Below are positions 41,592 through 49,199 of a DNA stretch of 64,000 nt, piece by piece. Source of the DNA: UBA668 sp038328705 (GTDB lineage Bacteria; Actinomycetota; Acidimicrobiia; Acidimicrobiales; Ilumatobacteraceae). The position numbers and the translations under genes were made by a program. A model generated the notes under the pieces. It worked only from the letters and a program-made list of their open reading frames with translations, was not told the DNA's origin and made no database searches. The stretch's first letter is position 1. The number at the start of each line of letters is the position of its first letter. The DNA lies in the NCBI GenBank assembly GCA_038328705.1, contig JBBQMG010000002.1:1-64000 (forward strand), given 5' to 3'.

Positions 41592-41804
41592 TCACTTGCC
41601 CTTGCGCTCGCCGTAACGCTTGTTGAAGCGCTCGACGCGGCCGCCGGTATCGACCAGCTTCTGCTTGCCGGTGAAGAAGGGGTGGCACTCGTTGCAGAGT
41701 TCGAGCGTCAGGTCGGTGCCACGCGTGGAACGCGTGGTAAATGCGTTACCGCACGAGCAACGCACGGTGACATCGGTGTACTTGGGATGGATCTCGGTCT
41801 TCAT
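41592..41804 (-). CDS. rpmE: 50S ribosomal protein L31 (zinc-binding C+ form)
   Basis: The 70-aa protein starts MKTEIHPKYTDVTVRCSCGN. Cys16, Cys18, Cys37 and Cys40 (CSC, and CNEC in LELCNECHPFFTGKQK) bind zinc, so it is the C+ paralogue used under zinc sufficiency. The ATG at 41804 has a GGAGAA ribosome site and, further upstream, a TACACT box, so it is one of the few leadered genes here. It follows rho by 90 bp, the usual actinobacterial order, and ends at a hairpin. Confidence 0.97.
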   Translation of the reverse strand: MKTEIHPKYTDVTVRCSCGNAFTTRSTRGTDLTLELCNECHPFFTGKQKLVDTGGRVERFNKRYGERKGK

Positions 41805-41894
41805 GGCATTCTCCGAAAGAAGTAGGCAAAGGAGTGTATCGGCCGATGTGCCGTGGCACTCGTGTCGTTCATGGGCGCAGTGACGGCTGCTCAC

Positions 41895-43601
41895 TCAGAG
41901 GGTGGGCTGCTTGCCGATCTCGTTGAGGAACTCGTCGTTCGTCTTGAACGTCTTGAGCCGGTCCATCAACAGCTCCAGCCCGGGGGCGGCATTGCCACCG
42001 TCGGCGAGGCCACTGAGCACGCGGCGCAGCTTCCACACCTGCTGCAGCTGCTTGCGGTCGAACAACAACTCCTCGTGGCGGGTGCTGGAGGAATCGACGT
42101 CGATGGCCGGATAGATACGGCGCTCGGCCAGGCGGCGATCGAGGCGCAGCTCCATGTTGCCAGTGCCCTTGAACTCCTCGAAGATTGCTTCGTCCATACG
42201 GCTGTTGGTCTCCACCAGCGCAGTGGCGAGGATGGTGAGCGAGCCACCCTCCTCGCAGTTGCGGGCGGCGCCGAAGAACCGCTTCGGCGGGTACAGCGCG
42301 CCGGCATCGATGCCACCGGAAAGAATGCGGCCGCTGGGCGGCGCAGCCAGGTTGTAGGCGCGGCTGAGGCGGGTGATTCCATCGAGGATGATCACCACGT
42401 CGTGGCCCTCCTCGACGAGTCGCTTCGCCTTCTCCAGCGTGAGCTCAGCGACGTGCGTGTGCTCTTCGCTCGGCCGATCGAACGTGCTCGAAATGACCTC
42501 ACCCTTGACGGTGCGGCGCATGTCGGTGACTTCTTCGGGCCGCTCGTCGATGAGCAGCACGATCAGCTTGACCTCGGGGTTGTGACGCTCGATCGCGGTT
42601 GCAATCTCCTTCATCACAGTCGTTTTGCCGGCCTTGGGGGGCGACACGATGATGCCGCGCTGGCCCTTGCCGATGGGCGACACGAGGTCGATGATGCGCA
42701 CCGTCATGTTGTGCGGATCGTTGGCCGTCGACAGCACCAGCTTCTTGTCGGGGAACAGTGCGGTCAGGTCCTCGAAGCGACGACGATTCTTCGCCAGCTC
42801 GGGATCCTTGTCGTTGATCGTGTGGATCTCCAACAGCGCCGGGTTCTTCTCGTTGCGACCGGCAGGGCGGCTGAGGCCGGTGACGTGGTCACCCTTGCGC
42901 AGGCCGTACTGGCGGGTCAGCTTGACCGGAATGTAGGCATCATCGCGTGAGGCGAGATAGCCGTTCACGCGTAGAAAGCCATAGCCCTCGTCACGCAGGT
43001 CGAGGTAGCCGGAAACCTGCACAGGCTCGAGAGCGAACTGGTCGCTGCCTTCGCTGCGCTCCCCGCGCTCAGGTCGGTCGGCCCGTGGTCCACGGTCACT
43101 ACGCTCAGGTCGGTCGCTGCGCTCGCGTGGCTCTTGGCTGTTGTCAGGATGACGCTCGCCGGGCTGGCCGCTGGGGGCCGGGGACCCTTCGCCGGCACGA
43201 TTCTTGTTGCGGCGCCGGCGGCGGCGGCGGGCATTGCGACTCTCGCCGTCACCCTCACCTTGCCCGTCGCCATCGTCACCCTCGTCGTCGCCGTCGCCGT
43301 CGCCGTCGTCGGCGTCGGCGGAATCCTCTGCGGCGTCATCGGTTGCAGGCCCGCTGGGGCGCGAGGCGCCGGCGGCGACTTCAAGGTCGCTCGGCGCCTC
43401 CTGGCTGGTCGAATCGGCGCTGGACTCGTCGGACGTCGTGGCAGTTGCCTGCCCGACACCGGTGGTCTCGAGGATCTTGCCGATCAGCGTCGCCTTCGCG
43501 GCGCGAGCGGTGGTCTTGATGCCCAATGCTTGGGCGATGGCAAGGAGTTGATCCTTGTCCTTTGATTCGAGCATGGATTGCTCGAGTGCTTCCGCGGCCA
43601 C
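41895..43601 (-). CDS. rho: Transcription termination factor Rho with a long acidic/Arg-rich insert
   Basis: This protein of about 568 aa has a Rho N-terminal helix domain (KDQLLAIAQALGIKTTARAA). Residues of roughly 65-200 form a low-complexity insert of Asp/Glu/Gly runs followed by Arg-rich RERSDRPERSDRG-type repeats. The RNA-binding OB domain (VSGYLDLRDEGYGFLRVNGY) and the RecA-like motor follow, with IVSPPKAGKTTVMKEIA, LIDERPEEVTDM and LDGITRLSRAYNL. GTG 43601 is chosen for its AGGTGG site. ATG 43574 is the alternative. Inserts like this are typical of actinobacterial Rho and bind RNA. Confidence 0.94.
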   Translation of the reverse strand: MAAEALEQSMLESKDKDQLLAIAQALGIKTTARAAKATLIGKILETTGVGQATATTSDESSADSTSQEAPSDLEVAAGASRPSGPATDDAAEDSADADDGDGDGDDEGDDGDGQGEGDGESRNARRRRRRRNKNRAGEGSPAPSGQPGERHPDNSQEPRERSDRPERSDRGPRADRPERGERSEGSDQFALEPVQVSGYLDLRDEGYGFLRVNGYLASRDDAYIPVKLTRQYGLRKGDHVTGLSRPAGRNEKNPALLEIHTINDKDPELAKNRRRFEDLTALFPDKKLVLSTANDPHNMTVRIIDLVSPIGKGQRGIIVSPPKAGKTTVMKEIATAIERHNPEVKLIVLLIDERPEEVTDMRRTVKGEVISSTFDRPSEEHTHVAELTLEKAKRLVEEGHDVVIILDGITRLSRAYNLAAPPSGRILSGGIDAGALYPPKRFFGAARNCEEGGSLTILATALVETNSRMDEAIFEEFKGTGNMELRLDRRLAERRIYPAIDVDSSSTRHEELLFDRKQLQQVWKLRRVLSGLADGGNAAPGLELLMDRLKTFKTNDEFLNEIGKQPTL

Positions 43602-43754
43602 TGGCCACCTGCTTTCTGGGAGGAGACAAGACCCTGACGGCATCCAGCGGGAAGTGCTGAGATCGCCGGCGGCCCCACCACCTGGAGATGCGAGACACCC
43701 TGCGCCGTCAGTTCACCTCCACACAAAGGCAGGAGAACCGGTTGCAGCTGGGCT

Positions 43755-43770
43755 GTTCGGGAACCCGAAC
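43755..43770. promoter_or_regulatory. 16-bp perfect palindrome between divergent rho and the membrane protein gene
   Basis: GTTCGGG and CCCGAAC flank a two-base centre. It lies in the 224-bp gap between the rho start and the gene at 43826, about 40 bp upstream of that gene's -10 box. Position and symmetry suggest a repressor or activator site. The binding protein is unknown, and I see no other regulatory element in the gap except the box at 43812. Confidence 0.4.
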
Positions 43771-43811
43771 GGGCTGCACTGTAGCGATAGGCAGCACCCG
43801 CACACAACGTC

Positions 43812-43817
43812 TACTGT
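43812..43817 (+). promoter_or_regulatory. Leaderless -10 box of the gene at 43826
   Basis: TACTGT ends eight bases before ATG 43826. Confidence 0.5.
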
Positions 43818-43825
43818 CGCCATTC

Positions 43826-44419
43826 ATGACTGACCACAGCGTCCCGGCGGACACGGGGCCTCACGGTTTACCGCAACCACCAGTGCCCGATTCCGCCGCC
43901 GTAGTCGCCCGCGATCGGCCGCTGCCGTCCCGGGCGGGCGCGTTTGCGCCATCGTTCTTTCGTGCCGTGCTGTGTGGCATTGGTGGGGCCGTCGGCGGAG
44001 CCGCCGCCTGGTACGCGCTGGTGGTCTTCACGGACCGTCAGTTCGTCTTCGGAGCCATCGGCCTGGGGTTCGCTGTCGGCTATCTCGTCAGTTGGGGCGC
44101 CGCCAAAGGAGGAGTGACGTCGGCCCTGCTGTCCGCGATCATCGCTGCGCTCGGCGTCGTCGGCGCGTATTACTACATCAATCGGCACCTCCTCATCGCC
44201 GAAGGCGAGCGGCTAGGGAGCTCGTACGAAATTCCGCTGATTCCCACCTTCGAGGAGCTGAGGATCGTGCTGCGTGTCGGCTACGAGGCCGATGACCGTC
44301 AGTACGTCTTCTCCGGCATCTGCGTCGCAGCCGCCGCGTTCTTCGGCTTCAAAGGCATCCGCGCCTCACGCGGCTACACCGGCCGACCAGTCACCCCGCC
44401 GGGCCGCCCGGTGAGGTGA
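43826..44419 (+). CDS. Membrane protein of unknown function, paralogue of the 25906-26382 product
   Basis: The 197-aa protein has a Pro-rich soluble N-terminus of about 50 residues. Four hydrophobic segments follow (AVLCGIGGAVGGAAAWYALV, FGAIGLGFAVGYLVSWGAA, LLSAIIAALGVVGAYYYI, YVFSGICVAAAAFFGFKGI). The YYINRHLLIAEG and YEIPLIPTFEEL motifs match those of the wecA-linked membrane protein at 25906, marking a paralogous family with no name known to me. It is transcribed divergently from rho. The ATG at 43826 is preferred for its -10 box, as the frame upstream crosses the palindrome. Confidence 0.7.
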   Translation: MTDHSVPADTGPHGLPQPPVPDSAAVVARDRPLPSRAGAFAPSFFRAVLCGIGGAVGGAAAWYALVVFTDRQFVFGAIGLGFAVGYLVSWGAAKGGVTSALLSAIIAALGVVGAYYYINRHLLIAEGERLGSSYEIPLIPTFEELRIVLRVGYEADDRQYVFSGICVAAAAFFGFKGIRASRGYTGRPVTPPGRPVR

Positions 44420-44490
44420 CGCGCTCGTTCGCCGCTGAGCTGCCTCACAGTCCACAAACCGCGTCACTTCGGCTGGGACGACGCTGCGCG

Positions 44491-45327
44491 CTAGCGGAGG
44501 GGGCGACAGAGCAGGTGGCTGATGCCACTTGCCAGCAGATTGCCGCCATCGTCCCAGACCTCTTGGTGGCTGGCCACCAAACCGTCACCGGCGTATGGCG
44601 CGACTCCGCGAAGCAGGTACCAGCCGGGCTGTGACGCAAGGCGGTGGAACTCGCACGAGACATCGATGGTCGGTGCGACGTACTCCTCTTGCACGTGGGT
44701 TCGTGAGGCTGCGGGCCATCCACCGAGGTCGACAAGAACCAACAGTCGGCCAGCTTCCAGCCACGCGTCGTTCTGGACGGGCTGCGAGTCGAATCGCAGC
44801 CAATTCTCGTAGACGGGGTCAAGAGTGCCGCGGTTCGCCCAATCGCTGATCCATTCCGTCGGCCGCTGCTCGAAGTTTTCCCAAAATCGGTAGCGATTGT
44901 CGTTCTCGACACCCTCGGCCGCGAACCGCTCCTGCAAGGTCGGCAGTTCGCTCCAACCGCTGGCGTCGGGCGCCTCGCCAAATGAGTGCTGGAGCCCCGC
45001 CAGCCCTTGGTCCACTGCCCACACCATGGCCTGCAGCACCGGCCTGCCTGCCTGCTCGATACGAACAGCGATGCTCGTCGCCACCTTCGTGGCGCGCATG
45101 GTTGTTGGCAAGATGGTCACTGGTTCGTCGAAGTTGGCGACACCGAGAAAGTGCACGGTGATGTTGGCAGGCCGTGCTCGGCCGCAATGCAGGCCGGCCG
45201 CCCGCAACGCCAGGGTCGCGAGGTAGCCACCATTCGGACCCCAGATTTCCCAGTCGCGATGCAGCAGCCGAGTGAAGGCCCCCTCGCCGCTCGCGGTCAG
45301 TTCGGTGTCAGCGGCGAGATCTCCCAT
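44491..45327 (-). CDS. Acyl-CoA thioesterase, TesB-like double hotdog
   Basis: The 278-aa protein has the TesB-type N-terminal motif LHRDWEIWGPNGGYLATLAL RAAG and VHFLGVANFDEPVTI. The second half contains SCEFHRLASQPGWYLLRGVA and AYAGDGLVASHQEVWDDGGN LLASG. This two-hotdog arrangement fits thioesterases that release fatty acids from CoA. The substrate is unknown. Its ATG lies one base beyond the thrC stop, in the place where other actinobacteria carry thrB. Confidence 0.82.
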   Translation of the reverse strand: MGDLAADTELTASGEGAFTRLLHRDWEIWGPNGGYLATLALRAAGLHCGRARPANITVHFLGVANFDEPVTILPTTMRATKVATSIAVRIEQAGRPVLQAMVWAVDQGLAGLQHSFGEAPDASGWSELPTLQERFAAEGVENDNRYRFWENFEQRPTEWISDWANRGTLDPVYENWLRFDSQPVQNDAWLEAGRLLVLVDLGGWPAASRTHVQEEYVAPTIDVSCEFHRLASQPGWYLLRGVAPYAGDGLVASHQEVWDDGGNLLASGISHLLCRPLR

Positions 45328-45328
45328 G

Positions 45329-46723
45329 TCAGGTGAAGGCAGTGGCCACGAACTGCTGGATGGCAGCGAGGTCGTTGGGAAGGACAGTGAAGAACTCCGG
45401 CAGCTCGAACAGATCAGCCAGGTGGGCCGGCAGTGGCGGGCGAATGCCGGTGGCGCGCTCGACCGCATCGGGAAACTTGGCCGGGTGCGCCGTTGCCAGC
45501 GTGACCGTGATGCCATGCAGGGTGCCAGCCGTGCGCAACTTGGCGACCGCACCGACACCGACTGCAGTGTGGGGGTCCAGCAACATCCCCGACTCGGCAT
45601 AGGTCTGGCTGATCACAGCCAGCGTCTCGATGTCGTCCAAGCGTGCCGCCTGCAGCTTGCCCTCGATGAACTCGGCCCGCTGATCGGCTTCGATGGAGAG
45701 ATGTCCGCTGGCACGGAACCGCTGCAGCTGCTCGGTGGTCATCCCGCCGTCGCGGCCGTTCATCTCGAACAGCAACCGTTCGAAGTTCGACGAGACCTGG
45801 ATGTCCATACTGGGGCTCAGTGACGGCACCACCGCAGCGGCGCTCATGTCGTTGTTGTTGACGAAGCGTTCGAGGATGTCGTTGGCGTTGGCCGCCACGA
45901 CGAGCTGATCGATGGGTGCGCCCATTCGGCGCGCAATCCAGCCACTGAACACATTGCCGAAGTTGCCGCTGGGCACGCAGAAGTTCACCGGCCCGGCGAG
46001 GACGTCGGTGGCCGTCACGTAGTAGACGATCTGCGCCATCACCCGTGCCCAGTTGATGCTGTTGACCGCGCTCAGTTGCATGCGCTCGCGGAACTCGGCG
46101 TCGTTGAACATGGCCTTGACCATGTCCTGGCAGTCGTCGAACGTGCCTTCGACCGCAACGACGCGCACGTTGGGCGACTGGACGGTGGTCATCTGCCTGC
46201 GTTGCACGTCACTGGTACGACCAAGTGGGTAGAGGATGACGATGTCGACGTTGGCGCAGTCCTTCACACCGTCGATAGCGGCCGAGCCGGTATCGCCGCT
46301 GGTGGCACCGACGATGGTGACGCGTTGGCCCCGTTGGCGAAGCACCTCGTCGAACAGCCGCCCCACCAACTGCAACGCCACGTCTTTGAACGCCAACGTC
46401 GGCCCATGGAAGAGCTCCTGCACGAAGTGTTGGCCGCCGATCTGCACCAGAGGAACCACGGCCGGGTGAGCGAACGTGGCGTACGCCTCGTCGCACAAAC
46501 GAAGCACGGTGGCCGCAGGAAGATCGTCGCCGACGAACAGCTGGATGATCTGTGCAGCGCGCTGGGCGTAGGTGGCACCAGGTACCAACGGCGGAAGGCT
46601 GGGCCATTCCGCGGGCACATACAGCCCGCCGTCGGTGGCCAACCCGGCCAACAACGCCTCGGTGAAGCTCAGGGCAGCGGCCGTGCCCCGCGTGGAAACG
46701 TAGCGAACAGAGCCCGAAGTCAT
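45329..46723 (-). CDS. thrC: Threonine synthase
   Basis: This 464-aa PLP enzyme converts O-phosphohomoserine to threonine. It shows the N-terminal YVSTRGTAAALSFTEALLAG LATDGGLYVP and the PLP lysine in FHGPTLAFKDVALQ (Lys113). TIVGATSGDTGSAAIDGVKD, the phosphate-binding VPSGNFGNVFSGWIARRMG and the C-terminal TLATAHPAKFPDAV are also present. Length fits the longer, E. coli/yeast-type subfamily. It starts one base after the hom stop and is coupled to the thioesterase gene. Confidence 0.95.
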   Translation of the reverse strand: MTSGSVRYVSTRGTAAALSFTEALLAGLATDGGLYVPAEWPSLPPLVPGATYAQRAAQIIQLFVGDDLPAATVLRLCDEAYATFAHPAVVPLVQIGGQHFVQELFHGPTLAFKDVALQLVGRLFDEVLRQRGQRVTIVGATSGDTGSAAIDGVKDCANVDIVILYPLGRTSDVQRRQMTTVQSPNVRVVAVEGTFDDCQDMVKAMFNDAEFRERMQLSAVNSINWARVMAQIVYYVTATDVLAGPVNFCVPSGNFGNVFSGWIARRMGAPIDQLVVAANANDILERFVNNNDMSAAAVVPSLSPSMDIQVSSNFERLLFEMNGRDGGMTTEQLQRFRASGHLSIEADQRAEFIEGKLQAARLDDIETLAVISQTYAESGMLLDPHTAVGVGAVAKLRTAGTLHGITVTLATAHPAKFPDAVERATGIRPPLPAHLADLFELPEFFTVLPNDLAAIQQFVATAFT

Positions 46724-46724
46724 G

Positions 46725-48005
46725 TCAGCCGCCGATCACACGCAGCAAACCTCCGATGTTGCGCACAACATCGAGGTCGCGAAGCTCGCGAACGGTCGCC
46801 TGCACCGCCGACTCGCGAGCGGTGTGCGTGATGAACACGAGGCGAGCATCCGGCGCGTTTCCCTCTTGCTCGGCCGCGCGAATGCTGACGTCGTGACGGG
46901 CGAATACGCCCGTGACCGCGTGGAGCACACCCGGCTTGTCGGCCACATCGAGGCTGAGCAGGTATTCGGCCGACGTTTCGTCGATGGGCAGGATGGCTGC
47001 ACGGCTGAACGAGCCAAGTGCGCCGTGCGTGCCGTTGGTGAGGTTCACCGCGGCGTCGATGACATCGCCCAGCACGGCGCTGGCGGTTGGTGATCCGCCC
47101 GCACCGCGGCCGTAGAACATCAGCGAACCGACTGCTGCGCCTTCCACGAAGACGGCGTTGTAGCTCTCGCGCACGCTGGCCAACGGATGGGTGAGGGGCA
47201 CCATCGTCGGATGAACGCGCACGCCGATGGCGCCGCTCGCGTCGGCCTCGGCAATACCGAGGAGCTTGACCACGTACCCGAGCCGCTTCGCCATCGCGAT
47301 ATCGGCAGCGGTGATGCCGCTGATGCCCTCGTGATAGACGTCGCCTGCCACGACCTTCGCCCCGAATGCGATCGTAGCCATGATGGCCGCCTTCGCACCT
47401 GCGTCATAGCCCTCCACATCCGCCGTTGGGTCGCGCTCGGCGAATCCCAGTGCCTGCGCCTCCGCCAGCGCCACCGAGTAGTCGGCGCCTTCCTCGGTCA
47501 TCTTGGTGAGAATGAAGTTGGTGGTGCCGTTGATGATGCCCATCACACGGGTGATGGGTTCGCCACGCAAGCTTTCGCGCAATGCGCGCACGATGGGGAT
47601 GCCACCGGCGACGGCCGCTTCGAACAGCAGATCGACGCCGGCCTCGTCGGCAACGGCGAACAGTTCGGTGCCGACGTTGGCCAGCAGTTCCTTGTTGCCC
47701 GTGATCACCGGCTTGCCGTTGCGTAACGCCGTCGTGATGAACTCTCGAGCAGGCTCGATGCCGCCGATCAACTCGACGATCACATCGATCGACGGATCGT
47801 TGACGACCGCCGTTGCGTCGCGAGTGAGTATGCCCTCAGGCAGCGAGATGTCGCGCTCCTTGCTGAGGTTGCGCACCGCCACCGACACGACTTCCAACCG
47901 CACCCCAGTGTGCGCCTCGATGACGGCCTGCTGCTGTGCGATGAGCGATACGAGCGGGGCGCCAACGTTGCCGCAACCCAGAACTCCGATTCTGATGAGC
48001 TTCAC
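46725..48005 (-). CDS. hom: Homoserine dehydrogenase with C-terminal ACT domain
   Basis: The 426-aa protein reduces aspartate semialdehyde to homoserine. The NAD(P)-binding loop is RIGVLGCGNVGAPLVSLI. Catalytic and substrate segments are ITGNKELLA, VAGGIPIVRALRESL, GIINGTTNFILTKM and FAERDPTADVEGYDAGAKAA. A C-terminal ACT domain (DVADKPGVLHAVTGVFARHD) gives threonine feedback control. The start is GTG 48005 with a TAACCT box seven bases upstream. It heads hom-thrC-thioesterase. Confidence 0.96.
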   Translation of the reverse strand: MKLIRIGVLGCGNVGAPLVSLIAQQQAVIEAHTGVRLEVVSVAVRNLSKERDISLPEGILTRDATAVVNDPSIDVIVELIGGIEPAREFITTALRNGKPVITGNKELLANVGTELFAVADEAGVDLLFEAAVAGGIPIVRALRESLRGEPITRVMGIINGTTNFILTKMTEEGADYSVALAEAQALGFAERDPTADVEGYDAGAKAAIMATIAFGAKVVAGDVYHEGISGITAADIAMAKRLGYVVKLLGIAEADASGAIGVRVHPTMVPLTHPLASVRESYNAVFVEGAAVGSLMFYGRGAGGSPTASAVLGDVIDAAVNLTNGTHGALGSFSRAAILPIDETSAEYLLSLDVADKPGVLHAVTGVFARHDVSIRAAEQEGNAPDARLVFITHTARESAVQATVRELRDLDVVRNIGGLLRVIGG

Positions 48006-48012
48006 GGCGAGC

Positions 48013-48018
48013 AGGTTA
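48013..48018 (-). promoter_or_regulatory. Leaderless -10 box of hom
   Basis: TAACCT on the minus strand ends seven bases before GTG 48005. Confidence 0.5.
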
Positions 48019-48039
48019 CGAGTTTGGTGACGTTGATGC

Positions 48040-48600
48040 TCAGGAGTAACGGCGGCGAGCGGCGAGCGACGCCGCCACGCCTGCAGCTACCAACGCACTA
48101 CCGATCGCCAAGCCGCCGGTGGACGACTTGCCCGTTGCCGGCAGCGTGGGTCGGGCCGCCAGGGAGGCCAGGGAGGCCACCTCTTGGGGAACCGGAGGGG
48201 CAATCTGGGGAACCGGAGGGGCAATGAGCGCCACTTCCGGTGCATCGCAGGCGACGCGAACAGCTATGCCTGCGTCGACGCCGTCGACGGAGACAGGAAT
48301 CGTCAGTGCACCGTCGGCAAGATCGGTGAACGTGATGGCAGAGGCCGAAGCAGCCGCGACAGAGATTGCCGAAGCAGTGGAAACCGCCGGAGCAGCGACA
48401 ACGAACATCGCGGCCTGCGAGATCTGATTGTTGACCAGCGTCAGGTCGAGGACGCCGTTGTGGTTGGCATCGCACTGCAATTCGGAAAGCACATATGCGT
48501 CACCATCTGCGTGGACTGCCGGCGATGATGCCAGCAGGGACGCGCCGAGTACTACCGCGCCCAATGCCCATCGCACCCGCTGCTGGATCACCTTTTTCAT
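48040..48600 (-). CDS. Secreted protein with a C-terminal LPATG sorting signal
   Basis: The 186-aa protein has a signal peptide (MKKVIQQRVRWALGAVVLGA SLLASSPAVHA), then a short domain with two cysteines (Cys43 and Cys119). A Pro-rich stretch follows with IAPPVPQ twice in tandem. LPATG at 153-157 is followed by a hydrophobic helix and ARRRYS. This is a complete sortase cell-wall anchoring signal. The cargo domain is unknown. A TAGTAT box lies eight bases before the ATG. No sortase gene is in the window. Confidence 0.8.
   Translation of the reverse strand: MKKVIQQRVRWALGAVVLGASLLASSPAVHADGDAYVLSELQCDANHNGVLDLTLVNNQISQAAMFVVAAPAVSTASAISVAAASASAITFTDLADGALTIPVSVDGVDAGIAVRVACDAPEVALIAPPVPQIAPPVPQEVASLASLAARPTLPATGKSSTGGLAIGSALVAAGVAASLAARRRYS
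48185..48225. repeat. 21-bp tandem repeat (two units) in the LPATG protein gene
   Basis: Two 21-bp units share 20 identical bases (TGGGGAACCGGAGGGGCAAT) and encode IAPPVPQ twice. A smaller 9-bp tandem (AGGGAGGCC, twice) lies just before it. Both are in the stalk region preceding the LPATG motif. Confidence 0.85.
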
Positions 48601-48608
48601 CAGTTTGT

Positions 48609-48614
48609 ATACTA
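48609..48614 (-). promoter_or_regulatory. Leaderless -10 box of the LPATG protein gene
   Basis: TAGTAT on the minus strand ends eight bases before the ATG at 48600. It is the closest to the TATAAT consensus of the boxes found here. Confidence 0.55.
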
Positions 48615-48719
48615 ATCCTCAAGACGCGCCACCGAAAGGGGTCGGAATCGAAATGAGTCAAATGGCCTATGAACACCACGCGTGACACTTGCTCACGGAA
48701 AGCGGTTTAAATGGTGCGC

Positions 48720-49199
48720 TCAGCGAGATTGCTCGCGCCGGACGCCCGCGACGACCTCGTCGAAGTGTGCACGCGACAGGATGGCACCTTCTCGTCGCAC
48801 CCTGCCGGGCTCGATCTCCAACAATCGCTCCAGCTTGGCGTAACTCGGCCGACCCTCACGATCCCACGAGCCGGTGCCGACCGACACCTGCGCCTCGTTG
48901 TCGTGCTGCTTGGAAGTGAGCGGCACCCCGATCAGCAGCGAACCCTTGCGACCCACGATGACCACCGGCCGGTCCTTGCCCTGGCTGGGGTTCTCCTCGT
49001 AGGGCACCCACGTCCACACCACTTCTCCTGGGTCAGGGTCGCCGTCCATCTCTGGCGAGTACTCGTAGACCACGCCAGTTCCGCTGCTCTCGCGAGCTGG
49101 CGATCCACCCTTGGGCCGACTGGAGGGCTTGGGGGACGTCGACTTCTTTGACGGCGTGCGAAAGAGGCAGACGATCTGGTCGATCAGCCCACGTCGCAT
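48720..49199 (-). CDS. PemK/MazF-like protein with a basic N-terminal extension
   Basis: The 159-aa protein has about 50 residues of Lys/Ser/Pro-rich sequence. A PemK/MazF-type SH3-like barrel follows: DPGEVVWTWVPYEENPSQGK DRPVVIVGR, LIGVPLTSKQHD, SYAKLERLLEIEPGRVRREG and LSRAHFDEVVAGV. MazF toxins are mRNA endonucleases. No antitoxin gene is adjacent, so a toxin role is doubtful. The first 16 bases overlap the end of lysA, placing it in the argS-lysA operon. Confidence 0.72.
   Translation of the reverse strand: MRRGLIDQIVCLFRTPSKKSTSPKPSSRPKGGSPARESSGTGVVYEYSPEMDGDPDPGEVVWTWVPYEENPSQGKDRPVVIVGRKGSLLIGVPLTSKQHDNEAQVSVGTGSWDREGRPSYAKLERLLEIEPGRVRREGAILSRAHFDEVVAGVRREQSR

Noticed and set aside
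48720..49199. Complete toxin-antitoxin module
   Set aside because: No short antitoxin-like frame (AbrB, PHD or RHH type) was seen upstream or downstream. Only the PemK/MazF-fold gene is present.
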